A DNA stretch of 64,000 nt. It comes from Actinernus sp. WN-2022. Its lineage: Eukaryota > Cnidaria > Anthozoa > Actiniaria > Actinernidae. Position numbers and translations under genes: made by a program. Below, piece by piece: positions 23,441 to 37,300 of this stretch. Location of the stretch: positions 4,526,965 through 4,590,964 of the forward strand of contig JAOWCC010001368.1 of assembly GCA_030867875.1 (NCBI GenBank), written 5' to 3'. The notes below the pieces were generated by a model. That model was not told the origin of the DNA, ran no database searches, and saw only the letters and a list, made by a program, of their open reading frames with translations. How positions within the stretch are numbered: the first letter of the stretch is position 1; each line of letters starts with the position of its first letter.

Positions 23441-24330
23441 CAACTATTTCCTCAAGTCTTCTCAACCTCTCAGTGAGTTTTGGATGAGAATAACTCTTTA
23501 GGACATCTCCTTTCTCAGAATAATGCCTCTTTCCATCCTCACCATACAACACTCTGAGAACAGTATTCAGAGTGAGTTTTTTCACCATGCAATCCACCCC
23601 ACCCAATGCAGTGTTTAAATCAATCATTGCTGCTTTCCGATCAGCAACAAACTCGTGATTGTGCATTACAACTCTTGTTGTCACTGAGTAACAATAATAG
23701 CTCAAACCACAAATGAAAACTGTAAGGAACACATCAGCTAAAACCCGGCCTCTTGGTAAAAGCTTCCTAGTTGAGGTTGTGAGTTTGTATGTTGCATATA
23801 ACCATGTTGGAGCAATGGGAACATCAAAAAGAACATCGGACCCTTTTATATGACTTAATTCGTGTGCAATAAAAAATGCAACGTTGTCATCACTTGCAAG
23901 AAGGAGCTCTTGAGCCTTCCTCCAAGTTTGCTTTTCCAGTTCACTGCACGATTCTTAAAAGTTAAACCAGCTGCTTCGATATCTTCGCCTTTCTCAAAAA
24001 GGATATATTTTGGTAAACCGATGACTGCACATTTGGGAGCCAAGTTGCGCCAGCTGATGCAGGAGATATCCATCACATATGAAAAGTTTAATTTTGTGCT
24101 CTTCCTGCTCTATTCCTAGTTTGCGTAGAACGTCTTTAAGTTGTGTCTGACACCGCGTTGGTACTGGAACACCCCACCGAGGGCTGGTCCGGTTCCTTCG
24201 AAACTTTCCACTCCGTAACGTTTTTGCAAAGTTGATGGGGGAATAAGTGAGGTGCTGCCTTCAGAGTGATTAAGCTACCAGTAGCTAATCCAACTGCTAT
24301 CTTCATTACAGTCTGGGTGACAGAAGACAT
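23382..24330 (-). pseudogene. TMEM177-like paralogue, frameshifted
   Basis: On the minus strand, from the ATG at 24330 (MSSVTQTVMKIAVGL) to the stop at 23382, similarity to the intact neighbour runs end to end but changes frame about three times: near 24135, near 24060 and near 23900. Matched blocks are CAVIGLPKYILFEKGED, VNWKSKLGGRLKSS, then HELSH (23850-23864), EFVAD, GGVDCMVKKL and LRVLYGEDGKRHYSEKGD. The zinc motif is preserved although the frame is broken. It is probably a tandem duplicate that decayed recently; assembly errors could mimic this. Confidence 0.75.
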
Positions 24331-24916
24331 TTTTAGGAACTTTAAACACACTTTTCCCCACTTTGCCCCGCTGATGGTAAAAAAGATGGCGGAATGATAG
24401 AAATTGCTAGGCGTTCCAAGCGTGTATTTGGCGGCCGGCGAAGACCCTGGGAATGAGGTTGTTCATGCACTGAAAGTTATGTACCGATCAAATCGAAACA
24501 TCCCCCCCCCCGCCGGCCCTCCAACCGACCCCCACCGGGCATTTGAATTTTTGGAGTTTTGATTGTTCAAATTCCCGCGACACTGTTTTTAACAGACAGT
24601 TTAAATATTCGTAAGCAATTTACATTTATATTTTAATCAGGCCTTCAGGCTTCAACTACAGCACAAAGCCAGTCGCTTACAAAAGCAGAATTTTGTCCTT
24701 TGAAGTCGTCTAAAGTGACCTCCCCGCTCCAATTCCGCCATGATTATATTTCGATCGAGGAAACACGCAGCACATAACATGAAATCGAGACAACTTGTTC
24801 AAATCCCCCCTTCTCCGGTGTCATTCCCCACAGGACAGCTACCGATGTCAAATTCCCAACTCCCCGGGCACGGAAACGAGTCAAATGCCCGGGAGTTGCA
24901 CGGGGAGCGGGAGAGG
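24331..24916. other. Intergenic, GC-rich in part
   Basis: Contains a poly-C run near 24501 and CCCGGG-rich sequence near 24855. No exon recognised. Confidence 0.35.
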
Positions 24917-25984
24917 TAGCCTGATTATCAGACGGTACGAGGTCGTCCGCTCACTTCCTCCCCCTCCCCGTCTGATGGACTTCATAGACTTTCATGTTCC
25001 TGACGTCATCAACCTTTGTTTTTACAATGAGCCAATACGAACACGCATAAGAATTGAAGCGTGAAGTCTAGAAAAGTGGTGCAGTAGCGGCTTTAGTTGG
25101 ATCTAACAGCTTCAAACTTCTGTCGATTTCTCATAATGGTATCCTGTTTGAGCTGCTGTGGTTCTTTGGAGAGCAGGAACTTTTTAAACGGAAGTTTTCG
25201 TTCAGTATTTGCACAACAGTGTATGAGAATGCATACAAGAAATACCAGACTCGATTCCACGCCGTAAAGTTTATTACTGTGATCTTAGAACTTTTACGCT
25301 TTTACTTATATTTTTAAAACGTTTTGAGGCTTGATATGTATGGCGATTAGTCACACAAGACCCTGAAGTTGTCCTATTACAGTTTTTTGGTACCAGAGAT
25401 TGTTTTAACCGGACTTTTTGTGCAAAGTTTATATGCCATTGCCGTACATGAACTTACGGAAGTGTGTTCATAATTCTGAAATCAAAAATATTCTCCCAAG
25501 TGCCATGAAACTTTTTCCATAACATACTCAGTTGTGTGTTCACTCCTGCAGAAAAATCATAATATTCCATGAAAGATTTGGTCTTCTAAAAGCCAAAAAC
25601 CTAGGAGAATGTTTCAGATCTATAAATGCATGAGATTTATATAAGCAGAGGAAGATTAGTGATTTACCAAATCCCGTACGTAGATTCACAAACACATCGT
25701 TTCGAAGAATGAACGATTCCAATGCATCCTTCTGCTCTGGATATAGCTTCGAAATCCTGAAAACTTCACAACTTCGGTCGACACACTGCTCAAGTTCTTC
25801 TTCCCCAACGCCATTAGAAAAATATGCGGGCACATTCCTTAAATTCCAGACTTTGCCAAAAGTGTAAAGTTCGCTCTGATTGGTTGAACTTATGACGTCA
25901 GGAACATGAAAGTCTGTGAAGTCCATCAGACGGTGAGGGGGAGGAAGTGAGCGAACGACCTCGTACCGTCTGATAATCAGGCTA
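24917..25984. mobile_element. DNA transposon derivative with ~100-bp inverted ends and helicase fragment
   Basis: The left arm 24917-25010 and right arm 25885-25984 are inverted copies about 95% identical, starting TAGCCTGATTATCAGACGG. Flanks contain GGGAGAGG on both sides (24909-24916 and 25986-25993), a possible 8-bp target duplication offset by one base, but the region is G/A-rich. The interior carries a partial helicase exon on the minus strand. This may be a shortened autonomous element or one that captured a host exon. Confidence 0.7.
25640..25880 (-). pseudogene. RecQ-like helicase N-terminal fragment
   Basis: Minus-strand translation contains LYPEQKDALESFILRNDVFV, then RTGFGKSLIF. 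That is a RecQ/SF2-type Q-motif region followed by a Walker A motif (GFGKS). Only motif 0/I is present; DEAH and later motifs are absent. The usual 'PTG' before Walker A is RTG here. It sits entirely inside the inverted-repeat element. Many cnidarian genomes hold repeat-associated RecQ-like copies (recollection, not checked). Confidence 0.6.
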
Positions 25985-27131
25985 GGGGAGAGGGGGAGGT
26001 TGATGTTTCTATTTGATCGGTACATTAGCAATAGAACACTCATTGGTTTATACAGCTGCTTTTCGCGCGCTCTGATTAGCTACTCAAACTCAATAGGAAT
26101 AACTTACACTCCGGAGGAAAGATGAAATAAAAAAACAATAACGTATTTGTGGAGTTGAAATATAAATACAATCTATATAAGTCGAGACACCATGCCCCAC
26201 TGTCAGCATTAAAACAAATATATTATTCCTTATTCTATCCACACATCTTAATTATGCTATTCTCTAATGGGGAAATGCATATGCTTCAAACCTATGTAAT
26301 TTACCATTATATATGTATGTAGCAATTTAGAGTTATAGATAAATGTTGTTGTTGTTGTTGATATACCATAGAATGTGCAGGGCGGCCTTCAGCATGGATC
26401 GGATTGACTTGTAACTGAAACTATCGTAAGGCGAGAGATTTTCCTTCTCTCCTGAAAAGGTCTTGAAGGTTCAGTTTCAAGACCGAGGTCAAAGTTTTAA
26501 TTTTTTCCTTATCAATTCAATGTATTGTAACTAATAAAACTCTTAACTTTTACGTCGGTCTTTTCTGCGATCTTAGCATTTATAGCTGCGCCCGCGAGTT
26601 CTGCCGCTGACCTGCGTAGCACTTTGCACGGATCATTCTCCGACGCCTGCTTTCTTTGGGGATCACCCAGGGATGACCTTCCGGTATTGTTTTTTGTTGC
26701 CTCATACATAACAAGGAGACAGATCACTGATAAATAATATCTGTACGTTCAACTGGGTTCGGAAATGCTTTATCCAAACGTAATTAAAGAACAAGCCTTT
26801 GAACTCAGTATTTCCCAATTAAACTTCTATTAAAAGTGCTTAAAATTTGATTCATCTATAAGCGCCATGATCTTCGAGGTTTAACAGACTGCAAGAGTGT
26901 AACACAAAGAAAATAAATTAATATAATTCTCACTACTGGTATATCCACGGGTCATGAACTGTCAGAATTTGAAACTCGTCAACTCGTTTGGAAAGTAAAC
27001 AGACGTATTAAGTACAGGTTGTATGCAGCCAACGAAGAGGCCGGGCAAAGAGGACAGACAATACATCCAGATAAGCTACTGAGGAATTCACAAAAAAACG
27101 GAGCAGAAACTGCGGCCTTGCTGTTGCGACT
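25985..27131. other. Upstream region of the Kv gene
   Basis: Contains a (TTG)n run at about 26343 and an imperfect inverted GGTCTTGAA...TTTCAAGACC near 26459. Promoter elements could not be assigned with confidence. Confidence 0.35.
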
Positions 27132-28344
27132 ATGTTGCAACAATACTATGGGGGCGATGCAGTGACAGGAAGATACTCTCCACCGATTCACCGCTCGAAG
27201 CCTGCCCTACCGCAGTTCCACCTTTTTTCTGGTTTTGGGCCCAGAAAAAAACACCAAGGTCGAAGTGTTTCATTAGACGTCCCATTGCTGACCGCCGAAA
27301 GAGTTCGCGTTAATGTCAGTGGAAAGAAATTCGAGTTCTCAGGTACTGAGCTTGCAAAATACCCTGGGAGTTTACTCTCGAATCCAGGGCTCTCGGGGAA
27401 GTATTATGATCAAGCGAAACAAGAATATTTTTTTGACAGAAGTCGGATCGCATTCGAGTGCATTTACAACTTTTACTATACGAATGGAAGACTGGTCGAG
27501 CCTGAGAACTACCCAGAACAACTTCTGGTTGACGAAATGCAATTCTTTGGCTTGTACGAGTACCTAGAACCAAAGGAAAAAGAACATCTAATTAAACCAA
27601 GTAACAGTGTCACAAAAGTAATTACACCCGATAATAAATGGCAAAGGAAACTATGGGAGCTAATGGAGCACCCTGAGACAAGTATTGCAGCAAGAATTAT
27701 CAGCATCGTGACCCTTGTGTCTATATTGGTTTCAGTTGTAATATTGTGCATGGAGACCTGGCCTTCACTGCGCTTAAAACGCAACACAGTACTCGACATG
27801 GTCATCTCACTGAATGCCACCAACTCAACTGGGCTTACGAAAAAGCAGCTACTAACGAAGACATGGGAACTGGAGCTGTTTGTATCAGAGGCAGTTTGTA
27901 TTTCGTATTTTACCCTTGAACTTTTGCTCAGGTTCTGTGCGTCACCTATCAAGCGTCAATTTTGGCGTGACGTCATGAACATCATCGATCTGATTGCGGT
28001 GGTGCCTTTTTATATCACACTCTTCCTAGAAAAAGGACACACCGGCGCAGCAGTAGCCGCCTTGCGTATTTTGCGGCTGTCGAGAGTCTTTCGAATCTTG
28101 AAGATTTCTCGCTACGTCTCAGGAATGAAGGTTTTGGGTCAAACACTAAGTGAGGCCATTAGCGACCTGTGGATGATTTGCTTTTTGACAATTATTGGAA
28201 CTATTCTGTTTGGCAGTTGTGTGTACTACTTTGAGCAGCTATGGGATCCGGGGACAGCTTTCGAGAGCATCCCGATATCTCTTTGGTGGGCTATCATAAC
28301 TATTTCAACAGTTGGGTACGGGGACATGGCGCCTAGAACATTAG
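27132..28344 (+). CDS. Kv channel exon 1 (T1 to selectivity filter)
   Basis: Encodes residues 1-404 through TVGYGDMAPRTL, ending with one base of the next codon before GTAAGT at 28345. Reading past the donor soon gives non-homologous sequence, which supports the splice. Confidence 0.9.
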
Positions 28345-31300
28345 GTAAGTTTTGCATGATTCATAAGTGTGTATTTGATGGACGATGCACCCTAACTTTT
28401 ATTAATTCCTTTAGTAGTTGATCTTCTGAGCTCCATGCGGTAGGATCACTGGAAATCAAATAATACCAACTTCTGACAATCAAATATCTGTAGCCTTAGA
28501 CGATTCTGTAGTACACTTTCTCAGCTTAAGTTTTCCTTATTTGAGCCACAAATGTGGGACGCGATATAGGGCGAGATATAACCAATAAAACCCTCTACAG
28601 CGTATATCAAGTTGCGAGGCACTGTTGCTGTTACTTCACCTCTCATTTTCAAAGGTCAATGGGAAAAGATCAATATCTGATTAAGAGGAAACAATCGTGG
28701 ATTGATTGCGTAACGGACCAAAACCAAAACCATGATTGGTTTTATGAGAGGACGCAAGTGGGTTTGTACTGTAAGTACACCCGAGGATTAAGTAATTAAG
28801 TTGTGGTCAGGTTAGGTGTTATGTTCTGTCAATGAAACTGACTAAAGCTGTCATGATAGTCATTATATTTCAAACTCATTTTAGTGTGATGCATTCAGTA
28901 TTAAAATTCATAATCCGGTTCTCGCAACCCGAGATCACAGTTCTAGACATGGCGCCAAAGAAGGGCCTTTTGCCCGGCCTTCCGCACTGTTTGTAGTTTA
29001 CAACTGCTCGATACTAGCGGCAGACGGTCACGGATATATCATCAGCTTCAGAATCTGTGGATTAATCGGTACGTGCAAGCTCACTTTGAGTTTTCCGGTG
29101 GACATAATTCCAAAGTGGAAAAGTAATTCCATTCAATTTGGAAAATGGCCGCCCGTATGAAGAACAAGAGTCGTCCTCTGAAGATGAAATTTTAGTCTCA
29201 TTCTTTGGTCTGATTGGAGTAATTCTACTACAGCATCAAATGTCTCATTCAATTTCGACAAATACTTGTTTCGGATATGGCTATGAAACGGTGTGCTTTC
29301 CTTTGACCTCAACAAAGAATTATTCTGGCGGGAAACCAGTGAGATCAGTCGACTCGTCATCGTCACAATCTCTAAATACGAAAGATATTTGCCATAATAC
29401 AGACAGGATACTCTACTCTCTGAGAAGACATTTCTGGTAAAGATATGTATGAGCGAATCAACGCTATACAGCCATGGTTTAAGAACACTAACTGATCTTT
29501 GTAAACGTGAGGTGCGCTATCAGTTACCAAGCTATCTCAAGCCTAGGATGTGAAGAAAAAAACATTTTCATATTGGCTCTGGAATTTGATTCGCTGACTG
29601 ATTACAAAACATTTTCACAGCCAATAGAAAAGCTAAGTAAACGCAAAACCAAAGCAATCACCGAAAACTTTCGACACTCAATTGAAACCTGCTCTACCAC
29701 AACACCTTTCGCCAATTTACTGCATGTGGACCCGTTTCCCATGTCCATAAACCAGTTCGCGGTAAATTCCGACATTTTGAAAAGGGTGCAAACATGGCGC
29801 GAAATACAGTGTTTGTATGGGAACCGATGGGAATCGGAACCGATGGGAAGCCAAATAAAATCCGTAAAATCGAATTTCTGAAATATTCTTCAGATACAAA
29901 CTTAAGATACCAGGTAAAAGATTAACATATCGAAATTTGAGGGATGTAGCTGTGCTGGGAAGCGTGCAATTGTGTTTTCAGTTTTCCATACATTGTCTGT
30001 AAAAACGAGTCAAATTCCGCGTGAAAATTTACAGACAATGTATTGAAAACTGAAACGCGATTGTACGCTTCACAGCACAGCTACATCCCTCAAATTTCGA
30101 TATGTTAATCTTTTACCTGGTATCTTAAGTTTGTATCTGGAGAATATTTCAGAAATTCGATTTTACGGATTTTATTTGGCATCGGATTCCCATCGATTCC
30201 CATACAAACACTGTATTTCACGCTATGTTTGCACCCTTTTCAAAATGTCGGAATTTACCGCGAACTGGTCTATTGTTTCAAACTCACTTGGCTTGTGTCT
30301 GAGTGATTAATCTAAATATTGAGATTTCTATAATAATAATAATAACCTTTATTTAAGTGTCTAGCTAAAATAGCAGTTTAACAACCACTAAATGGGGACA
30401 CTATTCAATAAATAAATATAATGCTAATAACTATAAACTACGGTCTAGAATCTATGTTGGCTATTTACAATAGTATAAGTAAAAAAAATATATATATATA
30501 TATATTATACGAATCATATAAAATTATTTACAATAGATACAAATTAAGTAGGGACACTTAAGTATTACATAGAATACAGGTGGCACATTTGCTGTCTGTA
30601 AGCCTTGAGGCAAGGTCCACTCTACGTATGTTATTCTTAAAAGCAGATAAAGTAGATAACTCCCTAATGTGTCTAGGTACAGTGGCCCATATTTTGGGTC
30701 CCATATATCTGAGTGAGTGTTTACCAAAAGTTACAGTGTTAAATCTAGGTAAAATGTAGTCATTATTGCGTAAATTATAGTTAGTATTGGGACGTTGGAA
30801 AAGGCTACAGATATAGTTAGGGGATATGTTGCTTTTAACCTTATACATGATAATGGCTATGTCCTGTAATCTTCTATTCTGTAAAGTACATAGCCTAGCC
30901 ATGTCTAATAATTTACCATAGCTTGACATCTTGTCACAGTAGACAGCCCTAAGTGCTCTCTCCTGAATACGTTCTAACTTTCTAACATCACTTGCCCGGC
31001 AGAAGTGCCAAACAAGGTGACAGTAGGTTAAATACGGAAGAATAGCAGCTTTGAATAGTTGCAGCTTAGTATCTGTAGGTATCAGATTCCTAAGCCTTAT
31101 AAGAACTCCTACACGCTGGCTACTCTTCTTACATATATTGCTTATGTGTTCATTAAATCGAAGATTATTGTCAATTGACACCCCAAGAAGTATCTATAGA
31201 TATAAGCATTACGGTAGCAGTTTGTGTGATAATGATAAGTGTAACAGTATCAATGTTTTTTTATCAGTCAACTCAGCTCAGAGTTGAACTTTATGCCGCA

Positions 31301-34300
31301 TGGTGCTATGATAAATAAAATGTAATATCTTCAAACTTCAATCACAATCACCGTGATGTCATTAACCAAGGCGAGAATAGGAACATGTGGAGATTCAAAA
31401 TCTGCTGTGGCTTTCAAGTGTTTTCTAGCAACGACTTTTCGTAACTATAAACTGAATGAAATCTTTAACTTACTTTTAACAATATTTTACCATTGAAACA
31501 TATATATTGCATTTTCAAAGTATCAAAACCACATTTTGTTTGCACATGACGAAACAATGGAAATTTCCATTACTCGCTATACGCATGCGTACTAGTTTCT
31601 GTACGGAGCTAATTAATACCAACAATATGTGTAAATGACAACAACACAGCGGGTAGTTAACTCGTCTGTCGTGATATCCACCCCACAAGCCGCTCAAGAG
31701 ATCGTAAATCGGAGGCCTGTTGATGGAGAGAATGATTTGCAACTGTGCGAAAGCTACTAAAAAGAGTAAGTGCCAGTCGGAATATTTTACATTTAAGAAT
31801 AGTAGTATCGAGACAGAGTTAATGAGTTCGGGTACAAATACAAGCACAAGCAAGAAAGTCAGTTTTAGAGCTCGCTAACAATAGAAATAAGTATTCCTAG
31901 ATCGAGTGAATAACATTTGCGGCAAGACTCACTTGCTTAACACGGTCACGAACTATTTTTCCTCGCTCAGCATGAATCCTTTAAAGCGTTTTTCTACGAA
32001 GAAAAATGGCTCGAAATACATTTTTATAAGCTTAAAATACAAACTTTATGTTCTATTTGCAGAGCTATTGATAACGAAAGGAAAACCCTCGCCTTTGTTT
32101 CTGTTTTAGTTAAACAACTCTAGCCATTATGTAACACAGGTATGAATAACCAGAAATTAGATTAGAATGCACAGAGCAGTAGATAATGATTCAGGGATAT
32201 TCTTTACAAAAATGCGCGCTATTATATTAGACGCGTTTATACCAAACTGAGCAACCTGTGTCACTCACTCAAAGCTATATATTATAAGTCCAAAGGTTTG
32301 ACATCCTAACACTCAAAGCTATATATTATAAGTCCAAAGGTTTGATATCCTAACACTCAAAGCTATATTTTTTTATATTATAAGTCCAAAGGTTTGACAT
32401 CCTAACACTCAAAGCTATATATCATAAGTCCAAAGGTTTGATATCCTTACACTCAAAGCTATATATCATAAAATCCAAAGGTTTGACATCCTAACAATTG
32501 CATACAGCAGGGTGCGAGGTTTTAACTGCTCGGCTGTGACGAAATTGGTTTAAAATACTAATTAATGAGTTTATGTAGACAAACAGAGAATGAGATTTGC
32601 AGCGATGGTTCATCAGCATCAAGTAGTTACTTTATATAACAACTGGCAGACGGGCGTTATCAACGTTAGCTGACCTTGGACCTTGATTTAACACTGAGTT
32701 TTAATAGTCTTGACGGATGATAATATTGGGGCGGCTTCACCTCCTCGTAACCTGGAATAGTACTGGCTATCCAAGCAATGCCTAACCCTGAAACAATACA
32801 AACCCTAACCCTAAAACAATGGAATTCTTTGTTAGTGCAATCCAAATGGGGTCCAATTGCTGGTTTGCACGTGACGTCATAGCCACCATGTTGGTGCCCT
32901 TAAACAATAGATTCCTCGTTAGTTTCTTTTGTTGGGACACCAACATGGCTGCCATGCCCTTTGTCATTGGAATCTCTGGGGATTGAGTGAAAACCAGCAA
33001 TAAAATGCAAGGTTTGAGAGGTGAATATCATCCAATATTATGTTATCTCTGTCGGTCATGGTGCTGTAACGTTTTGCTCCTTTTTTTTATTTTTTTATTT
33101 CAGTTTATAATTTTTCACTGTCATCATGGTATTATATTGTATTTTATTGTAATACTTTTGATTGGTGTCATAACCAAGTTAATTTTTTTAGATGTTATAT
33201 ATAAAGAATGAGTGGCCGATCTTTATCCGATTTACAAACTCGACCTGAGAGCGAGAGCGAGAGTTTGTAAATCGGATAAAGATCGGACACGAATTATTTA
33301 TCTTAGTTATCAAACGTCTAGATGTTTATTTTGGCCGAGAAAATCGAAGCCAAAGTTTATGTAAATCAGGACGAAATCTGTATCAGATTAAAGATCACTT
33401 ATTGGTCGTGATTTCCTTTGTTTTTGCTTCATGAATTATTAATGAGTTGGATAATAGGGTATAATTTCCACTGACCTCTTCACTAAACCTACGGATAAGC
33501 ACCTGTCCAGTATTTGTATCATACTCAGTTCTTGTCACCATAATTCCTGAAGGAAGGGGACACTTTTGGATAGGCTCTTAGAATACAACAAATATGTTCC
33601 GAGGACGCCTACTTTGAGAAGCGCCAAGGCTGTGTCATTACCTTATCCTGACAAGCTATGCCAAGCATTTGTAGAAAGAGAAATCGACCGGTTTCGTAGC
33701 ATTCCAGTGAGAATGGACACGATAAACGGACAACACATTAATTCAAGATGAATATACGCATTCCTTTAGTCACCTTCACCCAGGACTTCATAACGCTGGA
33801 GAGATACTACACATATACCACCCTGGTCTACAATTAAATGAATCCTCTCATAGTCGTTGCTTGAAGGCAATAAAGCAGGGAAGTCCCTGTGGTAGCATGT
33901 AGAAAACCTAAATGCCTTAGGGATTACTTGGTTCATGCATGCTGAGTAACTTCAGAAGAGCATATAAGGGTTATCATAAAGTGTAGTAATAGTAGATGTA
34001 AGGTATACAATTTTCTCATTCAATGAGGGCACCAATGTTGATAGTAATGTTACGTAAATACATTATTAATTTTAAACTAGATTGCCATTCTACGTCATTG
34101 ATGGTGTCATATATATAATTTCTTGTTTAAGATGTGGAACTTCACTCTTTTCACCTCGTGGCCATCTTGGATTCATAGCGAGGCAATCCTTTATTTTTGC
34201 CAGGTTAACCTCTTTTTGACAATCCCTCACTGCGAGTCTAACCTGGCAAAAACAAAGGATCGCCTCGTTTTGAATCCAAGATGGCCACCAGGTGAAAAGA

Positions 34301-37300
34301 GTGAATTCAATACATAAGACATCCCATAACTAAATTTAGGATTAGATTCAATAATCACAAGTCTCGATTTGACGCTCAAAAGAAGTTAAACTTTAGAAGC
34401 TAACGTTAGGGATGATAAGATCTAAGAAAATTTTAATTTAGCCTCGCCGGATAATAATCAAGGACCTGAGGATGTCAGTATATAGTTAGGTACTGGTCAT
34501 AAAGTATGGGGGGGGGGGGGGGGGTGGGCTGGTAAAAAAGAGAGGGGTGGGTCACTATTTTTCAACATGGAAAAAGGGTGGGCCAAGAAAAATCATGCAC
34601 TACATCAGGGGTGGGTTATGCCTTAATTTGCTTCAAAGTGGTCCCAAAGTGCAGGAAATGTCATTTCAGAGGCCTTAGATTTCCAAAATGTTCGGGTGAA
34701 TGAGGGATAATTAGAGGTAAACAAGGGGTTTACAGCGTAAGTTTGGCTTTGAAAGAAGTCGCAACACGTTTCAAATTTTTCCCTCTAGGATGATATAAAT
34801 GGTGGTCGTGTTTTTTTTTGGGGGGGGGGGGGTGGGGGGGGGGGGGGGGGGGAGGCTAATCAATTCTGTGCAAGGCTTCAAGGGTGGGCCACTGATAATT
34901 TTGCATGAATCGGGGGGTGGGCCATAAATGCAGTGAGGTGTTAATTTTGTATTATTAAAGTGCACTTATAAACCCCTTTTGCAATTTTTATACATATGAA
35001 TCTTTGAAAGGTTTTGAGTACTTCTGTGAAGAATTTTTTTGCTTACATAGAATACTCTATGTTCTATACTTGTATTTGACTTTTCCTGACCCATGACCGC
35101 GTAAGAAAAAGACTGGGTCGATTCTTGATCTACGTCATATAATTTATTCCACTTTGCAATAATTTCAAATGATAAATATTTAGCATTTTGCCTAAAATAA
35201 CTGTTTTCTTTACTAACAACTCGCAGACTGTGTATATTCTCTATATATCGATGTTGTTGTGATAGAAAGGCGCCATGGAAAATAATGCATTAATGAGGTG
35301 ACGTAATATCAAGAATCGACCCAGGCTTTTTCTTACGCGGTCACGGGTCAGGAAAGGTCAGATTTTCACCATTTCAAACAAGGCTCCTAGAACATAGAAT
35401 ATTCTATGTAAGCAAAAAATTTCTTCGCAGAAGTACTTAAAACCTTTCAAAGATTCATATGTATAAAAATTGCAAAACGGGTTAGGTGCACTTTAAAACT
35501 CTTGATTTCATTGGTTTAAACATAAAAATCGTCAAAAGAGTGAAAGATACGTATCATTTTCTCTGATTTTATTAATAAAAGTTTCATGAAATGATTTACA
35601 TGGTTGCTCCATAGGGTTTATAAAGAAAATGCGAGGAATTATGCGAGGAACCTTATCAAAGGTGCCAATTTCGTAGCTTTTGTGTTTAGCAATTCCTATT
35701 TGTTGGAAAAGGATTTCCTTATTAAAATGGAATAAAACAAGCACTTTCAGCAAATTTATTTCATAATATTCATCCCTATCGCCCAGTACAGTGTATCTAT
35801 CAGTTCTACAACACATGAGAATCCTATGCGAATCGCGAGGGAGGGACAATGCCGCAGAACAATGGATAATAATAATAATAATAATAATAATGTTTATACA
35901 GGGTGCACCATTCACCGAAGTGTTTTACAAGGTGGCCCTGCTATAGTTCTAACCATAGGGGAGCCGGGTGGCGCAGGTTCAATTCCCGGACGTGGCGCCA
36001 CATGTGAGTTGAGTTTGTTGGTATCCCGCCCTTGCTCCGAGGATTTTTCTCCGGGTTCTCCGGTTTTCCTCTGTCCACAAAAACTAACACGCTAACTTTG
36101 GATTAGTCGGGTCCTGGCTTTGATCAGCCTCTTATGGTTGTTTCAGGTCCCGTTAGAAAAAATTCAGTTAGAAAGAATTCAATTACTTAATAGATAGATG
36201 TTATGGACGATTTCTTTAACGTAATAAAAATACTAGAAAATATTCTATTCTAGTTCAGTTTCAAAGGAACACTCAAAATTCTCTATCTTTGTCATTTATA
36301 TATCAAATACTTTTGAACCGTTGCAGTTAGACAGACAGTAATCATGCATCTTAACATTTGAGGACAGGAGCTCCATTGAGGATCATTGAGGACAGGAAAA
36401 CCTCTATTTTCGTGGGATTTGGGCAAATGCAAATGAATAACATAACTTAGCCTCGACTTCATGCTCAAGCCATAGCTTTTCTTCAGCCATTTCTATTTTT
36501 CGCGTGGGCGCTTACTACTGCTAAGGCGTCCTGATTACATGAGGCAGGCTGGCCAGGTTTGAAGGAATTGGGCCAGCCGGCAAACCATGCTATCCCGCCT
36601 CGTGTAATAGTCCAGTTTCGTATTCGAAAATTACCGCTGAATTGAATGAATACAGACACATGTACGCAGGGTTAGCCTCATTCTGAAGCTAAACATTCTT
36701 AAATACCAGCGAGAAGGTGCAAAACGCGAAACTATAACAATACGCAGAGTCGTGAAGAGCCCACCTTCTCGCTGGTATTTATGAATGTTTAACTTTAGAA
36801 TGAGGCTAACCCTGCGTACATGCGTCTGTATTCATTGCATTCAGCGGCAATTTTCGAATACGAAACTGGACTATTGCGATCACCGCGCTAGCCCGGCTTG
36901 GCGAGCAGTTACAATTATCTCACGTATTGTCCTTGTGTCAGCCATTTTGTAAACAACGACTTAATTCCCGCTAAAAAACGTTCGCACCAATACTCCAGCC
37001 CATGCTCCATGTAATAGTACCGGGCAAAAACACAGCTCGGGATATAAACAATTTGGTAAGTAACGAGTATAGCAGAACGAGATACAAATAACTTACATCA
37101 CGCCTTGTGAAACTAAAAATAGATTTCGATTAATTATCATGGGCTGATGGGGATTTGTGTTCTTACCTTATCCTCTCTTGTCTATATATATTCATAAATA
37201 TACATATTGTTTTATTTCTGTTCAATTCAACCTCTGGCTGCCATTCAGAACTATCGATTAAACTATTATTACAACTAGTAATACATTAAATGCAGAAGCA

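Noticed and set aside
28345..28421. Extension of the Kv frame past 28,344
   Set aside because: A strong GTAAGT donor lies exactly where S6 homology breaks off and resumes at 37,622 in phase.
29138..29440. 100-residue plus-strand open frame in the Kv intron
   Set aside because: No recognisable domain and not in phase with either Kv exon.
31515..31853. 112-residue minus-strand hydrophobic open frame in the Kv intron
   Set aside because: No domain, no splice context and AT-rich composition; probably chance.
32266..32494. CRISPR-like array
   Set aside because: The 44-bp units are contiguous with no unique spacers, and the context is eukaryotic.
32785..32820. Telomere-like CCCTAACCCT motifs (also near 39,700)
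   Set aside because: Only one or two units each; too short to call interstitial telomere.
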